Both the position numbers and the translations under genes were made by a program. A stretch of DNA of 64,000 nucleotides, taken from assembly GCA_037157565.1 (NCBI GenBank), contig JAZHRO010000013.1, positions 34,476,501 to 34,540,500 of the forward strand, given 5' to 3'. The number at the start of each line of letters is the position of its first letter. Within the stretch, counting starts at the first letter, position 1. The stretch is from Thalassia testudinum. Its lineage: Eukaryota; Streptophyta; Magnoliopsida; Alismatales; Hydrocharitaceae. Below, piece after piece: positions 12,493 through 27,400 of this stretch. The notes beneath the pieces are model-generated. The model worked only from the letters and a program-made list of their open reading frames with translations. It had not been told where the DNA came from and searched no databases.

Positions 12493-15400
12493 TGTGTTGT
12501 TATAGTTGACGGAGAGCAGCAACAACAGCTTAAGGACAAAGGGAGAGCATTGACAACACCGCCATCCACTTGTTCATCTCCTTAAAGATCTGATGCATAA
12601 CTCTATCGACCCTTTCATGCTTTGCTGAGGAGAGGAAAAATGCAAATTGAGGAGAGGAGGGGAATAGCGGGGGAGGGTAGAGGAGAGGAAGCGGTCACTG
12701 TTGGCAGAGGTGAGGTTGGTGGCAGCAGCAGAGCACTCGACCTTCCCTCAGCCCTTGATACCCTTGCCAGATAGCTGTTACTCTAGGTCAACTCCATTAA
12801 TTGTCAGTCTTCATCCTCCAATCCATTCCAGGATGTAAGATCTAAGCAAATCTTGTAGTGTCCATATAGTCCTTTCAGTTTACCTAGCAGTCTAGGGATG
12901 GTAGGCTGTATTGATATTCCACTTGGTGCACATAGCCTGTTTCGAGCTACACCAGAACTTTGAGGAGGGGTCTTTATCCAATCATTTCCTTTGGTACCCT
13001 GTACAGTCTTACCATGTTTCAGATGTATAGTTTGGCCAGTAGGGTAGGACTTGTGGGAGAGAACCAACCTTTTCGGGTTATGAGAAGTCCTATCGAGTGA
13101 TTAGATGAAAGCAAGGTGGAGGGAGGGGGAGGAGAGGGGAAGAGGACCTAAAAAACAAAAAGAAAAAAACTATAAGATTTTTTTCCCTAAAAGATCTTTA
13201 ATTTTTAGAACCCGTTCTTCAAAAGGGTATATATATAAGAAATTTTGTGATTTCATGGGTGTTCATGATAATATCGGACTTAGGATGTAATATCCAAAGA
13301 TTACAGGGGCATTTATGAAAAAACTCCAAAATAAGATGATCAATATGTTTCTGACCTTTCCCGCAAAAACACGAGCAATCTGCTAGAGATGTCCATTGGG
13401 TTCAGTATTCCTTTACAGCCAGATGATTTCGCTGCATTAGCCACATAAAAAACTTTATCTTCCAAGATGCTCTCCCACCTTCTGAACAAGAGATAATGTC
13501 TCTCAATTCTGGATCCTCCAAAGGCAGAGGGTGCCTTCCACTTCTGACTATCCAAAGTATTTGTGGATTTGAAGTAAGAAATATTTGTTAGAAGGACCAA
13601 ACAGCTTCATTCTATCCAAGAAAGAAAAACAATAAAGAGGCTTCAGTGGAAGAACAGCAAGTATTAATGATGGAACTAGTGGTTGTCAATGGCTGCAACA
13701 GGGTGGCATTTATCTCCATGGGTGTTATAGGGGGTGGGGATTTTGTCTCAGGTACCATCAGTGGTGGTGGGGTCATTTAAGATCAGTGCAAGAGCTTCTA
13801 GTAGTAGAGAAGAATTCAAAAATTCCTTGTCAGTTATGTTGCATGGTACAGCTGTTTTTCACCGATTGTCAGGATGTAGAAACAGCACAGGCAGTGGTTT
13901 GGTTACCTATTAATGTAAATGGAAAAATTGAGGTCAAAAATTGGACAAAAGGTTAATGTGAGAAGAACAAGTTGTGAAAAGTTTGGAGAAAAGCATTGTG
14001 ATCTGCTTAGAGATGAGAAACATGAAATGAAGAGGTGAGAGATAAGAGTGACAGGGTTCACACCTTCATTAATTTAACTTTGATCTCTTGGGACCTGTCC
14101 CAAGAGAAAATAGAAAATTAAAATCAATAGAAGGTCTCCTTTCAAAAAAAATCAATAAAAGGTCTAAAAGTTCTCATGAATGCTGTAAATAAAATCCAAC
14201 AGAATTAAATCAATGAATATCCAAAAATATCCATAACCAAATTCTTAACTAAAACCTAATCGACTCCCCTAACAAACTAATTCTAATCAAATACAAATTG
14301 ATTAATTTAAACGTAAATGCCCAAAGCATTGTTTTATATTAGCAATTAACTATGGAATTAAAGTGAAAATGAAAAATTAAAAAAATCATTTGCAATTGAG
14401 CCGTATCAGCTTTCCACCAAACTAAGTAGATCTAACAACTGGACTTTCCTACAAAATTCGCAGGCACAAATCCTCTAGGTTCCGTTTGATTGTGGAGCAA
14501 ATCCATGGGGTTGGTGATGCATCCAAGGCTGATGAATAGTGGATGAATAGTTCCGTGGTGTAATACGGTTTATGAGAACTATCAATGCCACTCTCTACCC
14601 ATAACATATAAACTTCTTACAAAAAAAAAAAACATATAGACTCACTTTCACATTTGACCTAACTTACTCAACTTTCCAACAAAATAATAATAAAAAATAG
14701 CCCAACTTTAAATATAAAACAAATAAACAACAATCTTCTCTTGAAGGACTGGAGGTTTCTAGAGTTCCAGTGGTTGCATTAGGAACTAGAGGGGTGGGCA
14801 CCGGAGGTAGGGAACGACGCCTTTTACTGGGAGGAAGGGGATTTTGCTGTAGCAAAGGCGTTCCGCAGACTAGGTATTGTTCGGCAGAATTAGATGTTGA
14901 TCTTATGAGGGACTATAGATTACTCTGGCTGGCGGACTGCCCCTTAAAAAGTCAAGATATTCTCTTGGCTTTTACGGAGGGGAAGGATCGTGATGAAGAT
15001 GTGGAGAGCGAGGTGGGTCCAAACAAATGATGTGAGATACCCTCTTTGTGATGGATCAGAGGAGGATATACAACATCTCTTCTTCCAGTGTCCTTTCATT
15101 GCGCAAGTCTGGCAGAGATTGGGAATTGGTTGGATAGATACACAAGACATGGCCAGCTTTTGGTCTTCGTTTCGGAGAGGAAATGCCCGTGGAGGAAATA
15201 CTTTTCGATTAAAGAATGAGAGAGCTAAGGTGTTAGCAATCTTGTGGGGGTGTTTGGTTGGGGAGGAATGGTGTGGTGTTTAGGGGTGTGAGGCCCTATG
15301 TAGAGAATTTTGTCTCTTCCATTTCCTCCCAGGTGGTGTTTTGGGAGTTCACTTTGTAACCGATGGTGTAACACCATGATGGCGTGATGGAATGAATTTG

Positions 15401-18400
15401 GGTGGTTATCATTCGAATAACTGACCTTTTGTTTTTCAAAAAAAAAAAAAACAACAATCCTCTCTATATTTAAATCACATCAACACAACTTACAACACAT
15501 CAACCTATTTATCGCATCTATCACTTACTAACCCACCACTTACACCACTACCTCTATAACTTACCCCTTCCTAACTTCTATCTAGGGGTAAACACTAACC
15601 CTCATCCAAATGGAGCCTAAGTGTTTGCCCCCAATTTATCTCCACCTTTCCAACTTCATTTTTTAGCTAAGCAAATATGCCACCAATGTTGCAACCTAAA
15701 CTTATTTGGCAAAGTATCTTCGTGGAGTATCAACTCCTCCTAACCATCCCCACCCCTGGAGGAGAAAAATGTAGAGTCAACTCATTAGAGTATCATTACC
15801 CACCTCTTCTTTTATAACAATAACCGTTTGGGAAGCTACAAAAAATATACAATATTTTAAAGATGAAACATGTAAACAAAAAGAGCTAAAAAGATGAGGA
15901 TAAATGACCTTGTTTTGAAATTATTATTTTCACTAGAGACCTTTTGAGTTGACTTTTTTAAGGGGCCCATCCTTAGGTCTTCCCATTATAATGATTTGTA
16001 AAGTACTTGGTCAAGCCATACCTAGAACTAGACTAGGATAAGCCACACTTGTCACTTATTACCCTTCTTTGTATCCCCCATCCAAACCATTCTTAATTTC
16101 AAAAAAAAATGAGAAAAAAGGGGATCGTCAAGCCTTCTCAACTTTAGTTCTAGAATGGAAGCTTTTACCATACCCTAAGGGACAAATCTTTCATTCATCT
16201 TAATGTTAAACCTTTTGAATGGATCTAAAGTGATACGAAGCCACCTGTAAGAGGAGTGAGGGGAATTGAGCAGCGCTCAAACCCAACTGTTTAATAGATC
16301 ACCCTAGAAAAACCAATCAAAGGGTAGTTGGACACGATTAGGAGCCCGAGTCTTGAGTCCCCGAGGCAATTTCCTTGAGTGATTAAATTTGAGGTGACCC
16401 TTAGGAAAGAGACATGAGGGGAATGATGCTTGCACTCTATTAATCATCTTCCCTCCAATTTTATAAATTAATTTATCTTTTAAATGTCGATATTGATATC
16501 GTATTGACAAGTCAAAAAGGAGATATGTTAGAGATATATCAGGAACATATCGCTGATGTTGGTGAATTTTTGCAAAATCGCTCAGAAAGATCCAAAATGG
16601 CCCAAAATGTCACAAATTTGATGAAAATTAACATTTTAATAACTGTTATATGCACGAAGAAATTACTAGAAGACTAAAATTATAAATTTTGAATAAAAAC
16701 ATAATAGAAACGCGTTAGTGGCACATCGACAAAGCCGTATTATAGCATTGAAAAGAATAACAGGAAAAGAATAACAATAGCACCTCATACATTAGCCAGT
16801 GCTATTGTTACTCATTCATTAGGTATCCTAGTTGCTCTATTTGCTTAGAATTCTACATGTGATTCTGATTGGTTGGCGGATTATGGAGCATCACAACACT
16901 TGTGTGGGGATCGGACTAGATTCTCCACTCTTAGATCAGTTGCACTGGGGCAGACAGTTCAGGTATTTGATGGGAGGCATTATTAATTAATGGCCAAGGA
17001 GATATTCATATTTCATCGAACATGAGACTGATAGATGCATTGTTAGTTCCTGACTTCCTTATTAGCGTGATCTCAGATAGTACGATAACCAAGAAACTTA
17101 ATTACAAAGTTATATTTGATGCAATTTTATGAGTCTTCCAGGACATTCTGACTAGAGAAATAATTGGTGGAGGGTATGAAGAAGGGGGAGTATGTAGGTT
17201 ATTTTAATCCCCAATTGCTTCTCATGTCATCGTTCCTACATCTTCTACCTTTGTTTTTCAATGGCACTTGTGCTTAGGTCATTTTCCTCCCCAAGATTCG
17301 TCGTGTCATCCCCTAGATTTCTTTGGATCTAAGATTGAATGTGAGGCATGCTACTTGGGAAAGCATCACCGGAGCATATTTCCCACTAGTCAGACTTAAA
17401 GATCTAGATCCCTTTCTGAGCTCCTTTACATGGATACCTGGGGTCTGAGTCATATTCCTGATAGACTGGGGCATTGTTACTATTTGGTGATTGGTGATGA
17501 TTATTCTTACTTGAGTTGGACATTTCTATTGAAGCATAAATCAAATGTAGGGATGATCATTCGAAATTTCATTCTAGAGATGAAGACACAATTTAGGGCC
17601 ACTACTAAAGTTATTCGTTTTGATAATTCCTTAGAGTTTGCACCATGTTTCTTTATGACTTCTACAAGTCACAGGCGATAATACATTAGATGACTTGTCC
17701 ACACACTTCTCAGCAGAATGGTGTTATCGAGGGCAAACACTATCATATCTTGGACATTGCTAGGATACTACTGATCCACAACAATGTACCTTAAACATAT
17801 TGGAGAGATGCGATTATTATAGCATGCTATCTTATTATCACATCCCATCCTTTGTAGTTGATGAACATATGCCGATACATCTATTATATTTAGATGGGGA
17901 ATTGTTCTTTGTTTAGCCCGTGTCTTCAAGTGTGTGGTGTTTGTTCATCTTCATGGTTTTGGTAGAGATAAGTTGGCTTCTAGAGCAGTAAAGTGTCTGC
18001 TTAGGATATTCTAAGTCACAGAAGGGATATCGATGCTATGATCCTCTCCAGTGTTGCCATTATGTTAGTTCAAATGTGACAGTATTTTAGTCTGTTTAAT
18101 ATTTTTCTACAACAGGATTGAGTGTGAATGTGATTCCTGATATGGTGCGCATGCTATTTCCTCTTACCCCTTTGGAAGAGATTCTGGTCATTGTTGCTGC
18201 AAACCCTAGGTAGTATGATTCCAACGAGACCTCTAGTCTCCTTCCTTTTACTTTAGAGGCTACACATCCATCAATTTCTGAAGAGATTACTGGTTAGGAT
18301 GGCACAGATGATGTGTCAGTGAATGACACTTCAGATACCTAGGTGACAGATACTAAAGCTGCAGAGGAGTAGTTAGGTGTCAATGATAGTCATGATGCTA

Positions 18401-21400
18401 GAACAGACTGGGATTGGCCAATAGCTCTACAAAAGGCATGTCCTATTTTAACCATGCATCCCATTTCTAAGCATGTCCCCATGGCATGCCTTGGGCCTTC
18501 TTTCAGGCAGTTCTCTTTGGCATTATCTGCGACGCAGATTCCTACATCCCATTATCTGCTCTCACTAAATCCATGATGGAGACAGGCTATGGAGGAGATG
18601 TCTACCCTTGTGTCTCATGGTACTTGAGAGCTTAGTGACCCACCATTTGACGCTATTGTAGTTGGGTCTAAATGAGTGTCTACTATGAAGTATAACCTAC
18701 ATGACTTTATCCAGCGATACAAAGCTAGGTTGATAGCGACGAGTTTCACTTAGACTTATAGGGTAGATTTTTTTGATACATTCTCTCATGTTGCATGACT
18801 TCTTACAATCTACATTCACATCTCAATAGCAGTACAACATGATTGGCCTCTACATCAGTTGGATGTGAAGAATGTCTTCTTATATGGAGATTTACAGGAG
18901 GTAGTTTACATGCAACAACCATCTAGATTTGAGGTTCATGAGGAGTGTTCCAATGCATGTAGATTGAGGAAGGCAATATATAGGCTTAAGCAAAGTCTTC
19001 GAGCTTAGTTCCAAAAGCTCTCTAAGGTTGTTGAGACCCTAGATTCCGCAGGTCCTCAGTTGATCATTCCTTGTTTGTACAACAGACTTGTGGTGATGCT
19101 TGTTTACATCGATGATATCATCCTTAAAGGAATTTGCAACTTGAAGAAATTCATGGAAGAGAACCTTGTGATCAACGATTTGGGTCCTCTTCTATATTTT
19201 CTTCTTGGGATCAAGGTTACTCAAAGCAACCGAGGTGTTGTATTATCCCAGAGGAAATATGCAATTTTATTTGTTGTTGGAAACTGGTATGTTGGGGGCA
19301 AAACATGCGCATATTCCCATGGATCCAAAGTTCCATTTATATGACGAGAGTGTAGCTCCAATTGATGCTTGCCAATTTAGGGCCTTGGTTGGAAAGCACA
19401 TATATTTGATTATCACTCATCCAAATATCTTGACTGTTGGAATGCTCAGTAAATTCATGCACAAGCCAACTAAGGTGCATTAGGATGTAGTTATGATGAT
19501 ACTTAGGTATCTAAAGTCTTCACCAGGAAAGGGGCTCTTGTTCACAATAGGCAAATCTTGCAATATTGTAGCATACACGGATGTAGATTATGCAAGATGT
19601 CTTGAGGATAGAAAGTCTACAATAGGCTTCGATACCTATGTAGCGGCGAATCTTGTGACTTGGAGAAGCAAGAAGCAAGGAGTTGTCTCTAGGTCAAGTG
19701 TTGAGTCAGAATATTGGGCCATGACGCAAACTGGGGCAGAGATGATGTGGATACACTCTGTGTTGGGTGATCTACATATTTTTATTGACTCCCCCATGGA
19801 GATGTAATGTGACGACAAAGCGAGAACCTTCATTGCTAATAATCCAATATTTTATAATCAAATAAAACATGTGGAAGTAGATTACCATTATACCAGAGAT
19901 CTCATTTAGAAAGGACTTATTAGAACCACTCATGTTTCTTCTGAGGATCAGACGATAGATGCCTTCACTAAGCTTTTGCAAAGTCTTCTTTTGAAAGATG
20001 TTACTTCAAGCTGAGCATGATGGACATATATGCTCCAACTTGAGTGAGAGTGTTGAGATTAGCATAGTTTTCTATTTTATGTTATTGCGTATCCTTCTTT
20101 TGTTAGTTTTATGAGGGCCTTATATGTATTTTCCCTTTCTAATCCTCTATATAATGAAGATTAGGGTTTCTAATAGAACTGAACTTTTCATTTCATCTAA
20201 CTTACTTAGGCACCTGCCTAAAATCTTCATGGAGCCATGAAGACATTGACGTTGCAAATCTTGATTCTTCAGTACTTGAGAAACCTGGGATAGTTAGTTA
20301 ACAAATATCTAGGTCATTGTGAAGCGTGTTGTGAACAGACTTCAAAGATGAGAGAGGAGAGTAACTCCCTCGAACCTCTGTGAAGCATGTCATTCCTCTT
20401 CACATTTGGTCCTTGCTGGGTGACTGTTTCCTTTGCCTACTGCTAACCAACAAGAATGTCCCTGAAACATGCAGACCATCCCCAAGTTAACCTCGATTTG
20501 TTTGGTTATCCAGGCACGAGTACTATTGAAGTTTATGGCCTCCACCCTACTCTCTCCTCATCCTTCTTACCCATTTATTTGTATGAAGCTAAGCAAGAAG
20601 CTCTGCAGCAGTAACAGGATTCTCACTGTGACCGCTCCATTATTTCCAAAACCGTTGCCACTGCCAATCTCTTTATGCTCTTTCCCACTAATAAAGCTGA
20701 TTTGTGCATTATGGAAGAGAGAAGGTGGTGGTGGTTTTTGAGGAGAGGGAGTGGTCATTGGAGGGAAGCAGGATGTTACTGGAGAGGTTGATATGACTGA
20801 ATGGGCAAGTATGGGAAGCTGAGGTAGCAGTGGAGGAAAGGGGGAGTAAGCAGAGGGGTGGGCAGAGCCGTAGAGGTATTGGTGGAGAAGAAACACACAT
20901 CACACACAGACACCCCCCCTCTTGGCCTAACATCCCAATATGCTCTCCATCACAATCTCTGCTATATGTTTTGTCTCCTTTTTTTTTTTTTTGGGAAGGT
21001 AAATATGTTGGATATGTGATTTGATCCCAAGACCTCTAGGATGCCACTGGGGTGCTCTACCACTGAGCCAACCCCCCTATGGCATGTGTTATGTCTTCTA
21101 CCCCCAACTATATTTGCATTTTATCATTTCCTGAAAAAAGATTAGGTTATTTGACTTCCTGCAATTGCTAGTTTAAGTCGACTGTAGTCTGTATATCACA
21201 GTGGCACTTATGTGATAACTACTTGTTTATTTCCTCCACCAGTTCACATTCCTTCCTTCTCTTCCACTAGAGCCACCCTGCCTCGGTATAATTTAACCCA
21301 ATGTCTTCAAAGCATCAATCACTTGATCTTTGCTCAAACACATAGGAGATGAAATTGGTCTTCATTCATCTCTTCTCGCAAAATAAAATTCTAACTCAGC

Positions 21401-24400
21401 ACTTGATCTGGCTACTACAGTTTGCTTTTTACTTTGCCATGTAACTAGAGTCCCTCTAACAAAGGTATAGAATCCTATGGTGGACGTTCTATCCTTTGAA
21501 CACCCTGCATAGTCTGCATTTACGTATGTCGCTACATCTGAACCTCTGGTTTTGGTAAACAGTAACCCTTTCCCCAACACAAACTTTAGGTACCTAAGAA
21601 TCATCATTGCAATATCCCAGTGTACTCGTGTGGGCTTATCTATAAATTTGCTCACCTTGCTTACTACAAGAGAGATATTAGGGTGTATGACCATGAGGCA
21701 TACGACAATTTTCCTACTAGGCTCCTGAACTGCCTAGCTTCTATCTGTCTTGAGTCATCTTCGTAGATGTGTGTACTCAAATCCATAGGGGTAGAGGGAG
21801 GCTTGGCACTTGATATGCTTGTCTCTTGAAGAAGATCCGTTACATATTTCCTCTGGGAAAGGACTACTTCACTCACACTCTTGGCTATCTCAATCCCAAG
21901 GAAGTATTGAAGAAAACCCAAGTCCTTCAAAACAAAGTGCTTAGCCAAAAATTCCTTTGTAGCCTTGTTTCATAGTGCATTGTCACTTGTCAATATGATA
22001 TCAGCTACATGCACCAACATCACAATGATCCCTTTGTCAGTTTCACACAAAGAGAGAATGGTTTACAGTAGACCGTTTGAACCCAATCTTCTCAATGAAC
22101 TTAGATAGCTTTTGAAACCAGGCTCTGGGACTTTGCTTGAGTCCATAGATCGCTTTGTGTAGTTTGCAGATTTTGGTACGCTCCCCCTTAGACTCAATGC
22201 AAGGGGTTGCTGCATATGCACCTCTTCTTGAAGATCACCATACATAAATGCATTTTTGACATCCAGCAAATAAAGTGGCCAGTGCTTGTGAACAGTTATA
22301 GGGATGAGAATACAAATCGTAGGCAATGGCATCCATGCCACAGGGGAGAAAGTGTCAAAGTAATCTATGTCATACGTTTGAGTGTATCCCTTCGCCACTA
22401 GGCGAGCTTATATCTCTCAACAGACCCATCTGGATGATACTTGATGATATACACCCATTTTCATCCTACCACAATGGCACCATTGGGAGGATGAACGACA
22501 CTCTAAGTTCCACGGGAGTCTAATGCAGCCATCTCTTCCTTTATGGCCCGTTGCTACCTCGGATCATAGAGTGCCTCTTGATGTGTGGTAGACATCCAAA
22601 CGGTAGAGAGAGCACTAGCAAATTGCATATATTAAGGAGTAAGACTTACCATAGATATGTACTTGGACATCGGATGTATAGGACCTGGTGTCCTTTCGCA
22701 AGGTAATCGACAAATCAATATTGGCTACCTCTAAATCACCTGTCTCACCAGCCTTAGACTCAGAGTCTTTGGTTTCTACAACCTCAAAGTCTTTAAGGAA
22801 TAGCATGGGTCTCTATATCAGCAGGTGCTAAAGTCCCTTCGGGAGTGGATGAAACTGGCTCTAGATGAGCCTCTGGAATGGGTGGTTCTTCCCCCTGAGT
22901 CTAGCGATGGATGTAGGTCCTCTCGAATAGATTGTTAGGACAACCACTAAAATGATGTGGTTCTTCAGGTGACGATCTTTGTGACACATCTGATGGTATA
23001 GGAAGAGGAATAACAGTTATTTCCTTATGTGCAGGTGTGTTAATCTGAGAACAAGATGTAGAGTAATTAGGAACCGACTCATGGAATGTAACATTCGTGC
23101 TAACATAGTATTCTTTGCTAGCATGGTCATAACATCGGTACCCCTTTTAGGTTTTGGAGTATCCTACAAAAATGCACTTGACTGCACGAGGGGCAAGCTT
23201 GTCCTTACCAGGGCTATGGAGATGCACAAAAGCTACACAGCCAAAAACCTTCGGCAACACCTCGAATAACTCATGATCAAGAAATGGTGTAGAATATGGA
23301 ATCTTCTCATCAAGAACAGGGGATGGCATCTGATAAATAAGGTAGCAAGCAATTAACACTGCAACTCTGCAATAAGAAGTCGGTACATTGTTTTCAAGAG
23401 AGTCCACCCAACATCTAAAATATGCCACTATTTCCTTTCATCCATACCATTCTGCTATGATGTGTAGGGACTTGTTTGGTGGATGATTTAATGCTCTCGA
23501 TAGAAGACACGGAGGGAGTTAGTACAGAACTCCAGGCATTGCCAGATTGGATGATTTTCACATTAGCCCTAAATTGATTTTTGATTTCCACTAGGAAGAC
23601 CTTGATCATGTCACCGGCTTTAGACTTGGATTTCCATAGAAATGCCCATGTAAGGCGGAAAAATCAACCACTACCACCAAATAGATTGTGTCCCATACAA
23701 TCTAGTGCCCTGCTAGGTCCCCAAATATCTAGGTGGAGTAATTGGAACATAATGTTTGCGCTCCGATGTTAGCTCATTAGGAATGTACTCTTATGATTAG
23801 GGATGCAAACGGGTCGGGTTCAGGTTGGTTTGGTTAAATCCATACCCATACCCATTTATAAAATCCATGCACATATCCTACCCATTTACCCATAGAGTAT
23901 AAAAATCCAAACCCATACCCATACCTATCAATCAGGTATGCATTTATCCATCAGGTACCCATTTATAAATTGATCTTACAATCAAATTATGCGCAAATTA
24001 GAGTTAGAAAGGAAAATAAATCTGTAATATGATTCACTAATTGTTTATTTGTAGCAAGCTTAAAACATAGAGGCTTAGGCTACTCCAATTTTAATGATAT
24101 CGACTAAAATTATTACAAAAAGAGCCCTTGAAGGGGAATACATCAAAAATAAAAAATAAAAAATAAAAAAATATAGAGAAAGACAATATAAATATATTTC
24201 AAACAAAAGATTCCCACCTCCGAAATAAATGTTCGATGGAAGCTTCAAAAGTACTCCCAACTTTCAAAATTATGGGAGGAATCATGAGAGAGATTAGAGT
24301 TGGGGGAATAAGGGACTTAGGGTGGGACTTATATATCTCGGGTAAATGGAGATTTTATTTGGGTATTCGGGTCAGATAACCGGGTATAGATTTATACTCA

Positions 24401-27400
24401 TACCCAAAGTCGGTCAGGTTTTTTTGGATAAAACCCATACCCGAACCCATTCGAGTTTGGGTCAGGTTTTACACATTCTGTTTGGGTCGGGTTGGGTCGA
24501 GTTCAGGTCGAGTTTACCAAAACTTGCATCCCTACCTATGTTGCTTTCCAAGTTGACATGCTTCACATTGGAAAGTGGCTGTAGGTGAAATTTGCGGTAG
24601 CATCCTTTGAAGCTTTGACCTAACCAAAGGTGTCACAGGTAATTGGGAGCCCCTTTTGATGGGAGTGAAACGTGACCAGTATAGGATGATTGTAGAAGAC
24701 GATATCTCCTTCACAACCACCACAATAGTGTGTCCATTTAGAATGTCCTGGAATGTTAGAGTTAAATGATATAAATAATGCTTATCAAAGCATAAAATAA
24801 ATCAAGGAACGCTTGAGTTGACGTGAAAACCCCACTTACGAAGAGTGGGGAGAAAACCACGGCAGAAGCGCCTTATGGGTGTGTGTATCTTTGTATTTCT
24901 TCTCAAAGGAATAAGTTGGGGGTACACACCTATTTATAGGTCACCATGCACATAACAAAATCCCATTCCACAATGTGGGACTAAATACCACTACGCAATT
25001 CTCTCAACACTCCCTCTCAAGCCAGAGCATGAAATGCTCAACTTGTAGCACAAAGAAATCCACTTTACACAACAGAACACAACTCCTTGGACTGGTTCTT
25101 GCTTGTAGGAGGGAACATGGGCTAGAGCTACTGAAGGAATTGTTGTAGCTAGCTCTGACAATAGCCTCTCCTTTGGAGACTTAGTGCTAGTGGCTCATAT
25201 TCAGTATCCTTGAAATGGATCTTCCTTTGAAGACCTCAAAGCTGGATCTCTTACATAAAAACTGACTGGGCCCTTCCTCTGAGGACTTCGAAAATAGATC
25301 TCCCTCTCTCTGGAGACCTCAAAACTCTGGACCTCTCAGAGTTTGGTTTCTCATGTCATGATTAGCTACTCCAAAGGTCCATAGCGGTATCCGATATCAC
25401 CTATCGTGCCTTAAAATTGTAATAAAGGGACTCTCAAACGGGGATGACTATAATGGGCTTCTACACTCCCCCTCTCTCATACTCGTATGGGAGAAGAAAA
25501 TAACATTGAGAAGCCATACAATCAAAAGAAACAATGAACATGACAATACTAGAGAACTTCTCCCCCTCTTCTCTTCAATTCAACCTCTTTTCTTTCTTTT
25601 TTCTTTTTATTTTTTTTTTCACCTTTTTTTTGGTTTTTCTTCTCTCTCCGTTTCTTTTGGAAAAACCTTCTTATTCTTTCCCTTGTTTTTGATTTTTTTT
25701 TTATATCCTCCTCTCCTTTTCCTTTCACTATTCTTTTTCTTCTTTATATATATTATTTTCTCTTTTTTTTCTCCTTTCTTTTTTTTCCTTTTTTTTTCTT
25801 CCTACTGTCGTTGTCTTCTTTTCCTTTCTCTGTTTTTTTACTCTTCCTGCCCCTCCCCTTTGTAACACTTTAAAGGGATTCAAAATAATAAAAAAGAAAA
25901 TAGGGTAAACTTAAATAAGCACCGGAACCCCCTCTAAACCTTCTAAATCCCTATTTTTGATTGCAGCCTTATTTCTTGAGATGGATTTCTCGAGGGGACA
26001 TCTTGACTTCTTTGGCGAGTACGAAAGCGACAAGTATGAGGAGCCGAAGCAGCATCCATAGCAATAGTAGCGCATGGATTTTGATAAGCAGCATCTTTCG
26101 CAAGGGGGCAGCCCTCCATGTAGCCCGTGCCAGCGCATCCGCTGCCAACATAAACAACATAGGTGTAAAGGGTGCAAGGAGGGCGATTCTAATACCAGAT
26201 TTTTTCACCAAATGGCATCTGCCAGGAGGAGGAGAAACTGGATAGACAAGATGCTGATTCATGGGGTCAGCTTCTCTGGTAGGGAGGTGGATCGAGCCAC
26301 TGCAGATTACTTCAGGGAGTTTACTGGGAGGTGCGTCAAGGGGAGTTGCAGGTGGAGAGGGGAGGATGTACAGCGTGTCACAAAGGCCTAGGCAGCGAGT
26401 CTCACAGCTGGTTTCTCAGAGGATGAGGTAAGGTAGACGGTGTGGAGCCTGAACGCGGAGGGGTGTCTTGGCCTGGATGGTTTCCCTGTCTTCTTCTTCA
26501 GGGAATTCTAGCACTTGGTGGGGGCAGAGGTGATGCAGATGATGGAGGAGTTTGCGGCCGGGAACAGAGGTTTTGATAAGTTGAACATATACTATCTTTT
26601 TCTGCTTCCCAAGAAGGGGCGGAGGTGATCTAGGACTTCAGACCGATTGCACTTTCAAATGCTGTATGCCTTATTGTCGCTAAGGTCCTGGCAAATAGAC
26701 TTAGGGACATTCTTGGAGACTTGATCTCATCTGTTTTGATGGCTTTCATCTCGGGGAGAGGAATCCTGGACTGTTTTGTGGCTACCATGGAGGCTTTAGC
26801 CCTCTGGAGAAGGGAGAAGATGAGGGCCTTCCTTTGGAAAGTTGATTTCAGCAAGGCTTACAACTCGGTGCAGTGGGATTTTGTGTAGGTTTCCTTGAGG
26901 AGTGGTTTCCCTGCGATATGGATTGATTGGATGAAGAGGTGTGTGACAACATCATCGTTCTCAGTTTTGGTCAATGGGAATCCGGCGGGGGGATGGGTGC
27001 AACCTAGGAGGGGAGTCAGACAGGGTTGCCCCTTTGCACCTATGTTGTTTGTGTTGGCGGTGGATGTGCTAGCACGGGCTACACAGAGAGCCTGCGATAG
27101 GGGTCTGGTTAGAGGATTCATGGTTGGTGAGGATAATGAAATGATGATCCTGCAATATGCTGATGATACCTTATTCCTGGTTGAAGGAACGGAGTTGGAG
27201 GCCAAGAGGATGAGAATCCTTTTGGAACTTTTTTGCGAAGCGTCAGGGCTACAGATCAACTATCAAAAGTTAACTCTTGTCTTGTTCAACTTGTCGGCTG
27301 AAGAGTTGGAGAGGGTGAGGGGGACTTTGGAGATGGAGGTGGGTTCTCTGCCTCTGGTGTTGCTGGGCCTTCCGCTGTCAGATCAACGCCTCAGGGTACA

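Noticed and set aside
25506..25865. 119-codon frame, Phe/Leu-rich
   Set aside because: It is the direct reading of an almost pure T/C tract; composition alone explains it.
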